Shown: positions 56,578 to 64,000 of the stretch, one piece after another
Position numbering within the stretch: position 1 is the stretch's first letter
Layout of the letters: the number at the start of each line of letters is the position of its first letter
DNA from: Psychrobacter jeotgali
GTDB lineage: Bacteria > Pseudomonadota > Gammaproteobacteria > Pseudomonadales > Moraxellaceae
Assembly (NCBI RefSeq): GCF_904846315.1
Contig: NZ_CAJHAF010000001.1
Coordinates: 2,170,001-2,234,000, forward strand
Direction: 5' to 3'
Length of the DNA: 64,000 nt
Notes under the pieces: generated by a model
The model's input: only the letters and a program-made list of their open reading frames with translations
The model's database searches: none
What the model was told of the DNA's origin: nothing
Translations under genes and position numbers: made by a program

Positions 56578-57504
56578 ATGAAATTACAGCAATTACGCCA
56601 TTTTTTATTAGTCGTCGAAGCAGGCGGCTTTCGGGCAGCGGCTGACCGTGCTAATCGCACTCAAGCAGCATTATCAGCCTCTATAAAAGAGCTGGAAAAA
56701 ACCTTGGGGCAGAAATTATTTGAAAGTGGTAATAAAGCCACTCTTACCTCTTTTGGTGAGACCTGCCTGCCAAAGATTGAACAGTTTATAGCTATTGCGC
56801 AGGCATTAGAGGAAGACTTAAAGTCGGTAGCTACGGGTGATAAAGGCAAGATAAGAATTGCTAGCGTGCCGTCGTTAGTGACGAAGCTATTACCCAATGT
56901 CTTATTTGCCTACTCACGAAAGTATCCAGACATTGAGATTGTGTTGATAGACGACAATTCGGTCGGAGTAACCAAGCGCTTATTGGCAGGAGAAGTTGAT
57001 TTGGCGCTGGGTAACTGCACTAGCGTCAGCCAAATGGAAGTTGATTTTAAGCCGTTGATAACAGACCCTATCGGTGTCGTTTGTCTAAAAAGCAATCCGC
57101 TAAATAGTGTCATCAACTCGGCAGCAGCACAAAAGAAAGCAGGGTTAGAACAAGGGGCAAAAGGCTTAAAATGGCAACAGCTCACCGAGCAACCTTTTAT
57201 TTACAATGGCACCTGTCGTCTACTTGAGAACACGCCCGCTGAAGTGCTCAATCGGCAAGCGCGTTATACGGTTGAAAACATCACTTCTTTATTTTCCTTG
57301 CTGCGTCATGATTTAGGTATCACCACCCTGCCCAAACTGGCTTTTCCATCCAATGAGCCTGAGCTGGTTTGGTTACCGCTGCTTAAGCCCGCCTTAACGC
57401 GGCAGATTGGGATTTTTAAACTAGCGAATAGGACTATCTCGCCCGCCGCACAGAGATTCTATGAGCTATGTGTGGCGTATGTGGAGGCCGATAACTCATT
57501 ATAA
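56578..57504 (+). CDS. LysR-type transcriptional regulator
   Basis: 308 residues. N-terminal helix-turn-helix FLLVVEAGGFRAAADRANRTQAALSASIKELEKTLGQKLFE, then a substrate-binding domain (KIRIASVPSLVTKLLPNVLFAYSRKYPDIEIVLIDD). It is divergent from the RidA-ALDH operon, the classic geometry for a LysR activator and its target operon. The ligand is unknown. Confidence 0.92.
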   Translation: MKLQQLRHFLLVVEAGGFRAAADRANRTQAALSASIKELEKTLGQKLFESGNKATLTSFGETCLPKIEQFIAIAQALEEDLKSVATGDKGKIRIASVPSLVTKLLPNVLFAYSRKYPDIEIVLIDDNSVGVTKRLLAGEVDLALGNCTSVSQMEVDFKPLITDPIGVVCLKSNPLNSVINSAAAQKKAGLEQGAKGLKWQQLTEQPFIYNGTCRLLENTPAEVLNRQARYTVENITSLFSLLRHDLGITTLPKLAFPSNEPELVWLPLLKPALTRQIGIFKLANRTISPAAQRFYELCVAYVEADNSL

Positions 57505-57623
57505 GATGGGTTGGTGGAACCATGTCAGAGCTATTATAAACCCTACCAATTTGGCGATTAATAGGTTTGTTTTGATAGATGTATAAGCTGGGCGCTGCTT
57601 ACGACACCCAGCTTTATAAGGCG

Positions 57624-59411
57624 CTAAGGCAGTATATTAGCCGCTTTACTTAATGCGCTTACCAGCGGGTCAAGATATTTATAACGCTGTTGATGGGTTA
57701 AGGTAGCGGTTTGTATATTGACTTGCTTGTCACTACCTAAATAATCAAACAGCGCCTGAGCCGCTTGCTTACCTGAGGTCGCCGCTTGCTCCATCGTCGG
57801 GATTTTCCAGCGGCCTTGCACTGAGATAATCTCGCCAGCCAGCACCATATTGTCATGCTCAGTTGTGGTCTCAATCAGCTCATCCTCGGCATTACGCACA
57901 TAGATTTGCGCCAGATTAACCCAGCGCTTACCATTGTCCTGCAAGATACCCATCTCCGTGGTTTCAACATCGGCATGCGCCTGCCACTCATCGGTATATA
58001 GCAAATTCACCGGGTCGATAACACCGTTTTTGGCAATCGCTTTACGCTGCTTACTATCGGTAATGCCAAGCTGATAAAGAATCTCTTCTTTCGCTTCCTC
58101 TGGACTACATTCCATAAAACGCTTACCAAATAACAGCCCCTTATTAAACGGCGAGCTACAAGTGGCGGATAGATTGTAATCAAAGGCAGCTGGGAACTCG
58201 ATATCTTGCCAAAAGCCATCTCGATGCTGAATTTGAAAGACGATATTCCACGGCGCATCAAAGCATAAATTATAGGATTTACCCAAAAACGGCTCAAACT
58301 CAGTGGGCACTCTAGCTAAAGGAAACTGAGTACCAAACGACCATTCATCGTTAAACGGCTTTTTCACTTGTGGCAGCAATCCCATTTTCCACAGCACCTC
58401 ATGTGGCATTGCCATCACCGCCGCATCAAAGGGCTGTGCTAGTTGCTGACTAACGTTGTCAGTATTAACATCGTTAGCGCTAATTTGAGTACTTTGTTCA
58501 GTATCAATCTCAATCTTCCCATCGTCTTTATGATGCAGGTTGACTATCCGGGTTTGGGTGACAATATTGACCCCACGTTGTTGCAGTTTATCGACCAAAG
58601 CTTCTATAACATCAGAGGTTGGACGATTAAAACAGTAAGATTTAGAAGGCTCGCCAGGCGGTAACACCGGAGCTTCGGTCATCGGCAAAAACATGAGCAC
58701 AAAGCTGTCCATAATATCGACCGCTTTACTATGCATTCTAGCGCCAGTTAAAATGCCAAACCAGTTTTCAATAAACTGTCTGGTATCAGCATCAAAGTCA
58801 TCGATACCAATGATGTCGCCCGCCTTTTTATAAGCCATCTTGGCACGCTCATCATCGCTTGCATTAACGTGATGGACGATACGCTGTACCAGTTGTAGCA
58901 TATCTTTTTTATTCAAATCAAAGGTTTCAATCATCTTTTCGATGGTTTGCAAATCTATTGCGGCGCGTCTATCGACTGCGACCTGTTTGCCTTTATTATT
59001 GTTATTATTGTCTTCCCTGTCTTCGCTAATATCACGATTATTGTCTTCGCTAACATCACGCTCGTCACTGCCGCTTTGATAAAACTTATAATTATCGACT
59101 GGGGTTAGCATAGAGAGCAAGCCGGCGCGGTCGAAGATATTAAATAAGGAAAAATAAGTTGAGCTAAGCGCGCGAATAGAGTGCTCTTCAAAGCGTTGTT
59201 TATCCTCATTGAAATAGCCAATCATTTTGCCGCCGTAGCGCTCACGCGACTCTACAATAGTGATGTCTAAATTAGGATCTTCTGACAGCTCAAAAGCAGC
59301 CGTTAGACCTGATATACCGCCGCCGGCTATTAGGATTTTCTTTTTATTAGCAAGGGTTTTATTGGTAGGATTTTTATTGATAGGGTATTTCATAGCAGAC
59401 ATGTACCTCAT
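57624..59411 (-). CDS. FAD-dependent oxidoreductase, phytoene-desaturase/amine-oxidase type
   Basis: 595 residues. Dinucleotide-binding motif ILIAGGGISGLTAAFELSEDPNLDITIVESRERYGGKM (residue ~26), a NAD(P)/FAD C-terminal signature in MVLAGEIISVQGRWKIPTMEQAATSGKQAA. Between residues ~112 and 142 is an Asp/Asn/Glu low-complexity insert with a poly-Asn run. It ends 119 bp from the lysR stop, converging. Three in-frame ATGs (59411, 59402, 59393) are possible starts. Likely oxidises an amine-like substrate in this cluster, or a polyisoprenoid; the first is inferred from neighbours. Confidence 0.78.
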   Translation of the reverse strand: MRYMSAMKYPINKNPTNKTLANKKKILIAGGGISGLTAAFELSEDPNLDITIVESRERYGGKMIGYFNEDKQRFEEHSIRALSSTYFSLFNIFDRAGLLSMLTPVDNYKFYQSGSDERDVSEDNNRDISEDREDNNNNNKGKQVAVDRRAAIDLQTIEKMIETFDLNKKDMLQLVQRIVHHVNASDDERAKMAYKKAGDIIGIDDFDADTRQFIENWFGILTGARMHSKAVDIMDSFVLMFLPMTEAPVLPPGEPSKSYCFNRPTSDVIEALVDKLQQRGVNIVTQTRIVNLHHKDDGKIEIDTEQSTQISANDVNTDNVSQQLAQPFDAAVMAMPHEVLWKMGLLPQVKKPFNDEWSFGTQFPLARVPTEFEPFLGKSYNLCFDAPWNIVFQIQHRDGFWQDIEFPAAFDYNLSATCSSPFNKGLLFGKRFMECSPEEAKEEILYQLGITDSKQRKAIAKNGVIDPVNLLYTDEWQAHADVETTEMGILQDNGKRWVNLAQIYVRNAEDELIETTTEHDNMVLAGEIISVQGRWKIPTMEQAATSGKQAAQALFDYLGSDKQVNIQTATLTHQQRYKYLDPLVSALSKAANILP

Positions 59412-59706
59412 ATTTTTATTGTCGTTATCATTGTTAATTTTATTAATTAGTTTAAGCGCTATAAAACGCTTAATCAGTCTTGCAAAGGTTAAGTCTCGTT
59501 GGCAGTGTAATTTGGTGTTTCTAACCTCTTTCTATAAAAGCTTAATTTTAAGAATGCTCCGCAAACCATTTATTCCCACTTGCTCGTCTAATATGCAAAA
59601 TTGAGAATCTGAGTAACCAACCCTTTGCAGAAAATAACAACAACCCTGCTGAAACCCTTATATGTTATTGTTAAATTAAATTGTCTTTCATAAATAAGGA
59701 GTTTTT

Positions 59707-59847
59707 ATGACTTTTTTGATAAACAATACATTTGATTTAGTACAGATGATAGATAGCGCGACTTGCAGTTGCACCAAATGCAATTGTAGTAATACCGCCA
59801 CTTGTAAAACCTGCAACTGCTGTGAAAAATGTTGCCAGTGCGGTTGA
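59707..59847 (+). CDS. Metallothionein-like Cys-rich small protein, 46 aa
   Basis: MTFLINNTFDLVQMIDSA is followed by TCSCTKCNCSN and TCKTCNCCEKCCQCG: eleven Cys in the last 27 residues, in C-x-C, C-C and C-x-x-C arrangements of metallothioneins. AATAAGGAGTTTTT is a strong ribosome binding site and a terminator follows, so it is a real one-gene unit. It should bind Zn, Cu or Cd. The N-terminal 18 residues without Cys are unusual. Confidence 0.85.
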   Translation: MTFLINNTFDLVQMIDSATCSCTKCNCSNTATCKTCNCCEKCCQCG

Positions 59848-59909
59848 TTACTAGTATGGCTAAAGATAAATTAGCTTTTGCAGCTCTTTTATAGCGCTTT
59901 AAATGACTA

Positions 59910-59945
59910 AAAACAGCACCCTATACACTTATGGGGTGCTGTTTT
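59910..59945 (+). terminator. Terminator after the metallothionein-like gene
   Basis: AAAACAGCACCC / GGGTGCTGTTTT 12-bp stem with a 12-nt loop, T-rich tail. Confidence 0.88.
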
Positions 59946-60008
59946 ATTATGGGTTTAGCCCGCCTTTATCATCCCCAACTATGAGAAATACAGGACGTCT
60001 AGTTCACA

Positions 60009-61214
60009 ATGCGTAGCTATCACCCCTCCTCTTATATCCACCCATCACGACTGGCTACGTTTTGGCCCATGTTAGTGATTGCTGCACTTGCAATGACCCT
60101 ACGCCCGACTATAACGGCGACTGGCCCGCTGCTAGATGAGATTATTCTAGCCACGGGTATAAGCTTGCAAACGGCGTCTTTGCTGGTAGTGTTGCCGATG
60201 TTTTGTATGGGTATTTTTCCTTTATTGTTGCCGTGGATTGGGCGACTATTTAGCGAGAATATCTGGATAAATGGCGGACTACTCGCTATTGCCTTATCAG
60301 GACTATGGCGGTTTTGGCTAGAGTCAGGCTCAGCGCTTATTGCTAGCGCTTTCATCGGTGGTAGCGGTATAGCTATCGTACAAACGCTAGCACCAGGCAT
60401 CGTCAAACGCTGGTATCCAAGGCGTGTACCACTGGCAATGGGGATTTATTCAGCGGCGCTGATGATTGGTGGCGGCGGTGCCGCTATTTTGAGTCCGCTG
60501 GTGGCACGACATTACAGCAGTTGGCAAGCAGGACTTGGCGTATGGCTACTCGTGCCTGTCATTGCCTTGGTGCTGTGGTTTTTCAGACCTATTGAGGCTA
60601 AGGAACCTAAAGATGACAGCCCTGCACTAAACTTCTTTGCCAATCAACGTGCTTGGCTCTTGGCGGTTTATTTTGGGCTGGCAAACGCCGGTTACGCTTG
60701 TATGATTGCTTGGCTACCTAGTTATGCACGTAGTCTTGGCTGGAGCGCACAAGGTAGCGGCGAGCTGATTGGCTTTATGACTATCTTTCAAGTTATAGGC
60801 GCGTTAGGGATTCCAGCGCTGTCTGGCAGTCGTTTAGATAGGAGACCTTGGTTATGGTTGGCGATTGGCATTCAAGTTATCGGCTTTGCAGGATTAATTA
60901 TGATGCCAAGCTCACTGCTGCTACTTTGGGTAGCGCTGATTGGCGGCGGGCTTGGCGCTTGTTTTTCATTGACGCTAACGGTAGCACTTGACCATATTGC
61001 TAAGCCGAAACTGGCCGGAGCGCTGGCGGCCTTTGTACAAGGGATTGGCTTTATCATTACTGCCATTGCGCCTTATATCGCCGGAATGCTGCGTGAGTGG
61101 AGCGGCAGCTTTCAGAGCGTTTGGTGGATGCTAATGCTTACCCTTATCGGTATGATGGTGGTGACCATTAAGTTTGCGCCGTCGGGTTATGCTAAGGCTA
61201 TTAATGTAAGTTAG
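60009..61214 (+). CDS. MFS transporter, CynX/NimT family
   Basis: 401 residues, twelve membrane segments. The N-terminus ALAMTLRPTITATGPLLDEI is the CynX/NimT signature; IGGSGIAIVQTLAPGIVKRWYPRRVPLAMGIYSAAL is the motif A-like loop. Members export or import cyanate, 2-nitroimidazole or related small solutes; the substrate here is unknown. It stands alone. Confidence 0.86.
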   Translation: MRSYHPSSYIHPSRLATFWPMLVIAALAMTLRPTITATGPLLDEIILATGISLQTASLLVVLPMFCMGIFPLLLPWIGRLFSENIWINGGLLAIALSGLWRFWLESGSALIASAFIGGSGIAIVQTLAPGIVKRWYPRRVPLAMGIYSAALMIGGGGAAILSPLVARHYSSWQAGLGVWLLVPVIALVLWFFRPIEAKEPKDDSPALNFFANQRAWLLAVYFGLANAGYACMIAWLPSYARSLGWSAQGSGELIGFMTIFQVIGALGIPALSGSRLDRRPWLWLAIGIQVIGFAGLIMMPSSLLLLWVALIGGGLGACFSLTLTVALDHIAKPKLAGALAAFVQGIGFIITAIAPYIAGMLREWSGSFQSVWWMLMLTLIGMMVVTIKFAPSGYAKAINVS

Positions 61215-61275
61215 GTTTAGAAGTTTAAAGCAGAAGTTCAACTTCATTAACCGAGCTAATAAAAAAACGGCCACT

Positions 61276-61521
61276 TTAAAATCCCGCCTCCTCTGAAGTT
61301 AATGGGCTTATCTTGATAGGCACAGCAAATGACCACTCCATACCACCAGTGCAGCAGAATTTACCATCATCAAAAGACACAATACGAGCTTTAAAGTCAT
61401 GATCGTTCTGATCCGACATGGTTTCTGCATCGTTCTCATCACCGACGGCACACCAGACTTCCTTATCCCCACGAGCTAACATAGCACGTGTCAGATCACT
61501 ACCTGTTAACTGCTGACTCAT
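61276..61521 (-). CDS. Small hypothetical protein, 81 aa
   Basis: MSQQLTGSDLTRAMLARGDKEVWCAVGDENDAETMSDQNDHDFKARIVSFDDGKFCCTGGMEWSFAVPIKI; not recognised. It has an alternating beta-strand pattern (EVWCAVGD, KARIVSFDD, KFCCTGGMEW) and no signal. CTAGGAGAGATTAGA is a good ribosome binding site. It may be a small host-factor-like or defence-unrelated chromosomal protein; no context helps. Confidence 0.68.
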   Translation of the reverse strand: MSQQLTGSDLTRAMLARGDKEVWCAVGDENDAETMSDQNDHDFKARIVSFDDGKFCCTGGMEWSFAVPIKISPLTSEEAGF

Positions 61522-61909
61522 TCTAATCTCTCCTAGTTATGATTTATTATTAATAAACTAAAAAGGCTTTTATAAGGATGCTGTACGAGAGCAATTATTT
61601 TTAGACTCAGTTCAGATTCTATAAGCTCTTGCAACTTTAACTGTATTTTATTATCTAGAAGGGTGTTTTTATGGTATGAACGGTTATTTAATGAAAAAAC
61701 CTAGCCTATGCTTCGCTCATCTTCGCTTCTTAAAAGCAATCAAAAGTCTGATATTATCTTAGAAAAATTTGTCAGATGATTTTGTTAGATAGATATCATG
61801 ATGGCATGACATATCTTATAATAGAAGCCCATCTATCTTCCTTTAACTTGACGAGCGTTGTTAATTTTTAACAGGGTTTTCAATGCGCTATCAATAGACA
61901 GGTAACTTC
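61522..61909. other. 388-bp spacer upstream of trhP
   Basis: No gene visible. A TATAAT box at 61817-61822 could be the -10 of trhP; a matching -35 is weak. Otherwise AT-rich. Confidence 0.4.
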
Positions 61910-63283
61910 ATGAGTCAGACCAATCAAAAACCGTCCACCCCGCAGACGCCAGAGCTATTATGCCCAGCAGGAACTTTCAAAAACATGCAATACGCTTTTG
62001 CCTACGGGGCAGATGCCGTCTATGCTGGACAGGCTCGCTATAGTCTGCGCGTACGTAATAATGACTTCGATGAAGAAAACTTACAACGTGGTATCGACTA
62101 TGCTCATAGTTTGGGTAAAAAGTTCTACGTAGTGGTCAATATACAAGCGCACAATGCCAAGCTAAAAACTTTTATTGAGGATATTCGTCCGATAGTCGAG
62201 ATGCAGCCTGATGCGCTGATTATGTCGGATGCTGGCATGATCATGATGGTACGTGAGCACTTCCCGCAGATGGAGATTCATTTATCGGTACAAGCTAACG
62301 CGGTGAACTGGGCAACGGTCAAATTTTGGCAGCAGATGGGTATCAGCCGTGTGATTCTCTCTCGTGAATTGTCGCTAAAGGAAATCGGTCAAATCATCAA
62401 AGAAGTGCCAGATATGGAGATTGAAGTATTCGTCCATGGCGCATTGTGTATGGCTTACTCAGGACGCTGTCTGCTATCAGGCTATATCAATAAGCGCGAT
62501 GCTAACCAAGGCACTTGTACCAATGCTTGCCGCTGGAATTATAATACTTATCAAGCTAAAGAGAATGAAACCGGTGATATCGTACCGGTGACGGCGCTAT
62601 CGCCGTCAGACCCCGTCCAGTTGCAAACGCCCAGTGATGAGGTAGTGTTGCTTGAAGAGCAAAATCGTCCGGGCGAGCTGATGGCGATGTATGAAGATGA
62701 GCATGGCACTTATATTATGAACTCCAAGGATTTACGTGCGGTAGAGTTGGTGCCAGAGTTGACCCGATTGGGCGTGCATTCGCTCAAAATCGAAGGTCGT
62801 ACCAAGTCGCATTATTATGTGGCACGTACGGCGCAAGTTTATCGCCAAGCGATTGATGATGAAGTAGCAGGCAAGCCTTTTGATAGCTCATTGATGGGTG
62901 CCTTAGACGGACTGGCAAACCGGGGTTATACCGAAGGATTCTTACGCCGTCACGTTCACAGCGATTATCAAAACTATGAATACGGCTCTTCCAAGACCGA
63001 TCACCAGCAGTTTGTAGCAGAAGTGACTGACATCATCGATGACAAGCTGATCCTTGAGATTAAAAATAAAGTAGAGGTCGGCGACACCATAGAGATTATG
63101 ACGCCCAAGGGTAATTTGACCTATACCTTGGAGCAGATGTGGGACAAAAACGGCAATCCTATCGAAGCAGCGCTAGGCTCAGGCTGGATCGCTCAAATTA
63201 ATAACCCGTTCAAAGATATGAGCGCTGACAGCCTAAAGTTTGCTTTGATTATGCGCAATATCAAACAGCCGATATTTACTTAA
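61910..63283 (+). CDS. trhP: U32 family protein TrhP (YegQ), tRNA 5-hydroxyuridine synthesis
   Basis: 457 residues. Starts ELLCPAGTFKNMQYAFAYGADAVYAGQARYSLRVRNNDF; Fe-S ligands in FVHGALCMAYSGRCLLSGYI and GTCTNACRWNY; LKIEGRTKSHYYVARTAQVYR downstream. These are the features of YegQ/TrhP, the prephenate-dependent enzyme that makes ho5U34 in tRNAs. The RlhA (YdcP) alternative is longer and split differently. Confidence 0.9.
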   Translation: MSQTNQKPSTPQTPELLCPAGTFKNMQYAFAYGADAVYAGQARYSLRVRNNDFDEENLQRGIDYAHSLGKKFYVVVNIQAHNAKLKTFIEDIRPIVEMQPDALIMSDAGMIMMVREHFPQMEIHLSVQANAVNWATVKFWQQMGISRVILSRELSLKEIGQIIKEVPDMEIEVFVHGALCMAYSGRCLLSGYINKRDANQGTCTNACRWNYNTYQAKENETGDIVPVTALSPSDPVQLQTPSDEVVLLEEQNRPGELMAMYEDEHGTYIMNSKDLRAVELVPELTRLGVHSLKIEGRTKSHYYVARTAQVYRQAIDDEVAGKPFDSSLMGALDGLANRGYTEGFLRRHVHSDYQNYEYGSSKTDHQQFVAEVTDIIDDKLILEIKNKVEVGDTIEIMTPKGNLTYTLEQMWDKNGNPIEAALGSGWIAQINNPFKDMSADSLKFALIMRNIKQPIFT

Positions 63284-63288
63284 CCCTT

Positions 63289-64000
63289 ATGCGTCCTATG
63301 CCAAAGATATTATTAAAAGTGACTCGTATTGTCCTGACCGTAGCGGGCGCTATTATCATGGTCGATTGCGCCGTATTGATGGCGATGGGCAAAATCAATT
63401 TTGGGACGGTAGTGCCTTTTTTATTGGGTACAGTTTTCGTTGCGCATGGATTATATTGGCAGAAAATAAGTCAGTTTGTTAATAAAAAGCGCGGGTTAAA
63501 GTGGTCTTGGTACGGACTGTGGGGCGGCTTTTCGCTTTGGCTACTAAGCTTTGGGCTGTTTGTTAACGCTTTGCAGCAGCAGATTGCGCTCAGCCGTCAA
63601 CCGCTGCCCGATGTTGCCGCTATTATCATTTTGGGCGCTGGCACGATTAACGGCAAGCCGACGCCGACGCTTGCCAAACGCTTGGATGCCGCTGTGCCGC
63701 TTATCAATGCTCAGCCGCAAGTCCCAATCATTACCAGCGGCGGCATCGGGCTTGGGCGCAGCCGTAGCGAGGCCGATATCATGGCAAGTTACCTAAATGA
63801 AGAGCATAGCGTTGCCCTTGAGCGCATCTTTGAAGAAGGCAAGAGTACCAGCACTGAGGAGAATCTCATTTACAGCCAGCCTATTCTTAAAGATCAAGGT
63901 ATTGCTATAACTGACCCTAATACTCCCATCGCTATAGTTACTAGCGACTTTCACACCGTGCGCTCAGCGGCTATTGCTCGTCATCAAGGCTATCAGCAGC
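63289..64000 (+). CDS. YdcF/ElyC/SanA-like DUF218 membrane protein, partial
   Basis: Runs off the window end. The N-terminus has three hydrophobic segments (ILLKVTRIVLTVAGAIIMV; TVVPFLLGTVFVAHGLYW; WGGFSLWLLSFGLFVNAL) then the DUF218 domain (VAAIIILGAGTINGKPTPTLAKRLDAA, ITSGGIGLGRSRSEADIMASYL, IFEEGKSTSTEENLIYS, VTSDFHTVRSAAIA). The role is in envelope or lipid-linked intermediates; ElyC versus YdcF cannot be told apart. ATG 63289 or 63298; it is six bases after trhP. Confidence 0.85.
   Translation, partial: MRPMPKILLKVTRIVLTVAGAIIMVDCAVLMAMGKINFGTVVPFLLGTVFVAHGLYWQKISQFVNKKRGLKWSWYGLWGGFSLWLLSFGLFVNALQQQIALSRQPLPDVAAIIILGAGTINGKPTPTLAKRLDAAVPLINAQPQVPIITSGGIGLGRSRSEADIMASYLNEEHSVALERIFEEGKSTSTEENLIYSQPILKDQGIAITDPNTPIAIVTSDFHTVRSAAIARHQGYQQ

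Noticed and set aside
59260..59604. Plus-strand 114-aa frame opposite the FAD oxidoreductase start
   Set aside because: Low-complexity Leu/Ile-rich shadow frame, no ribosome binding site, overlaps a well-supported gene.

Overview
The window looks like chromosome of a gammaproteobacterium of the Moraxellaceae, most likely Psychrobacter. This is inferred from gene content and order (atpIBEFHA, divergent znuA / zur-znuC-znuB, dksA-gluQ, murD-ftsW, SulP plus a tandem universal stress protein) and from the moderate, AT-leaning base composition. No database search was possible.

Layout: (1) 1-19.4 kb is ordinary chromosome: the start of the ATP synthase operon (minus strand), a Zur-controlled zinc uptake locus with a perfect palindromic operator, cpdA, dksA, gluQ, ftsW and murD (minus), a SulP anion transporter with a universal stress protein, glnB, a DUF2147 secreted protein, a small unknown protein and a secreted DNA/RNA nuclease. 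(2) 19.58-47.27 kb is a ~27.6 kb genomic island in the 3' end of tRNA-Ser(GGA). It is bounded by a 15-bp direct repeat (19656-19670 and 47259-47273) and carries a P4-type tyrosine integrase next to the tRNA. Its backbone is a row of separately terminated genes: YagK/YfjJ-like protein with an HUH-like motif, zinc-ribbon membrane protein, DUF932, YqaJ exonuclease, a directionality-factor-like protein and an AlpA regulator. Its cargo is a GntR-controlled transporter/amidohydrolase pair, a dead IS3 element, a lipoprotein, a type I restriction-modification operon with a Schlafen/AlbA-type ATP-binding gene between hsdS and hsdR, a Kiwa anti-phage locus (kwaA-kwaB) and a umuC-umuD pair in reversed order. 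kwaB is cut by an IS3-family insertion with a 4-bp target duplication; removing the IS and one repeat copy restores a 304-codon reading frame exactly. (3) 47.3-64 kb is chromosome again: PaaI-type thioesterase, hemolysin III, and a probable catabolic cluster whose substrate I cannot name (LysR; RidA, aldehyde dehydrogenase, dipeptidase-like hydrolase, BCCT transporter, two uncharacterised proteins; and a convergent FAD oxidoreductase). A 46-residue metallothionein-like gene, an MFS transporter, trhP (yegQ) and a partial ElyC/SanA-type gene follow.

How the parts work together: zinc import is set by Zur on one divergent operator. The island combines integration/excision and recombination functions with defence (type I R-M, Kiwa) and error-prone repair; at least one defence gene is now inactivated. 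The cluster at 48.6-59.4 kb looks like uptake and oxidation of a quaternary-amine-like compound, with RidA removing a reactive enamine/imine and an aldehyde dehydrogenase completing oxidation. That pathway is inference.
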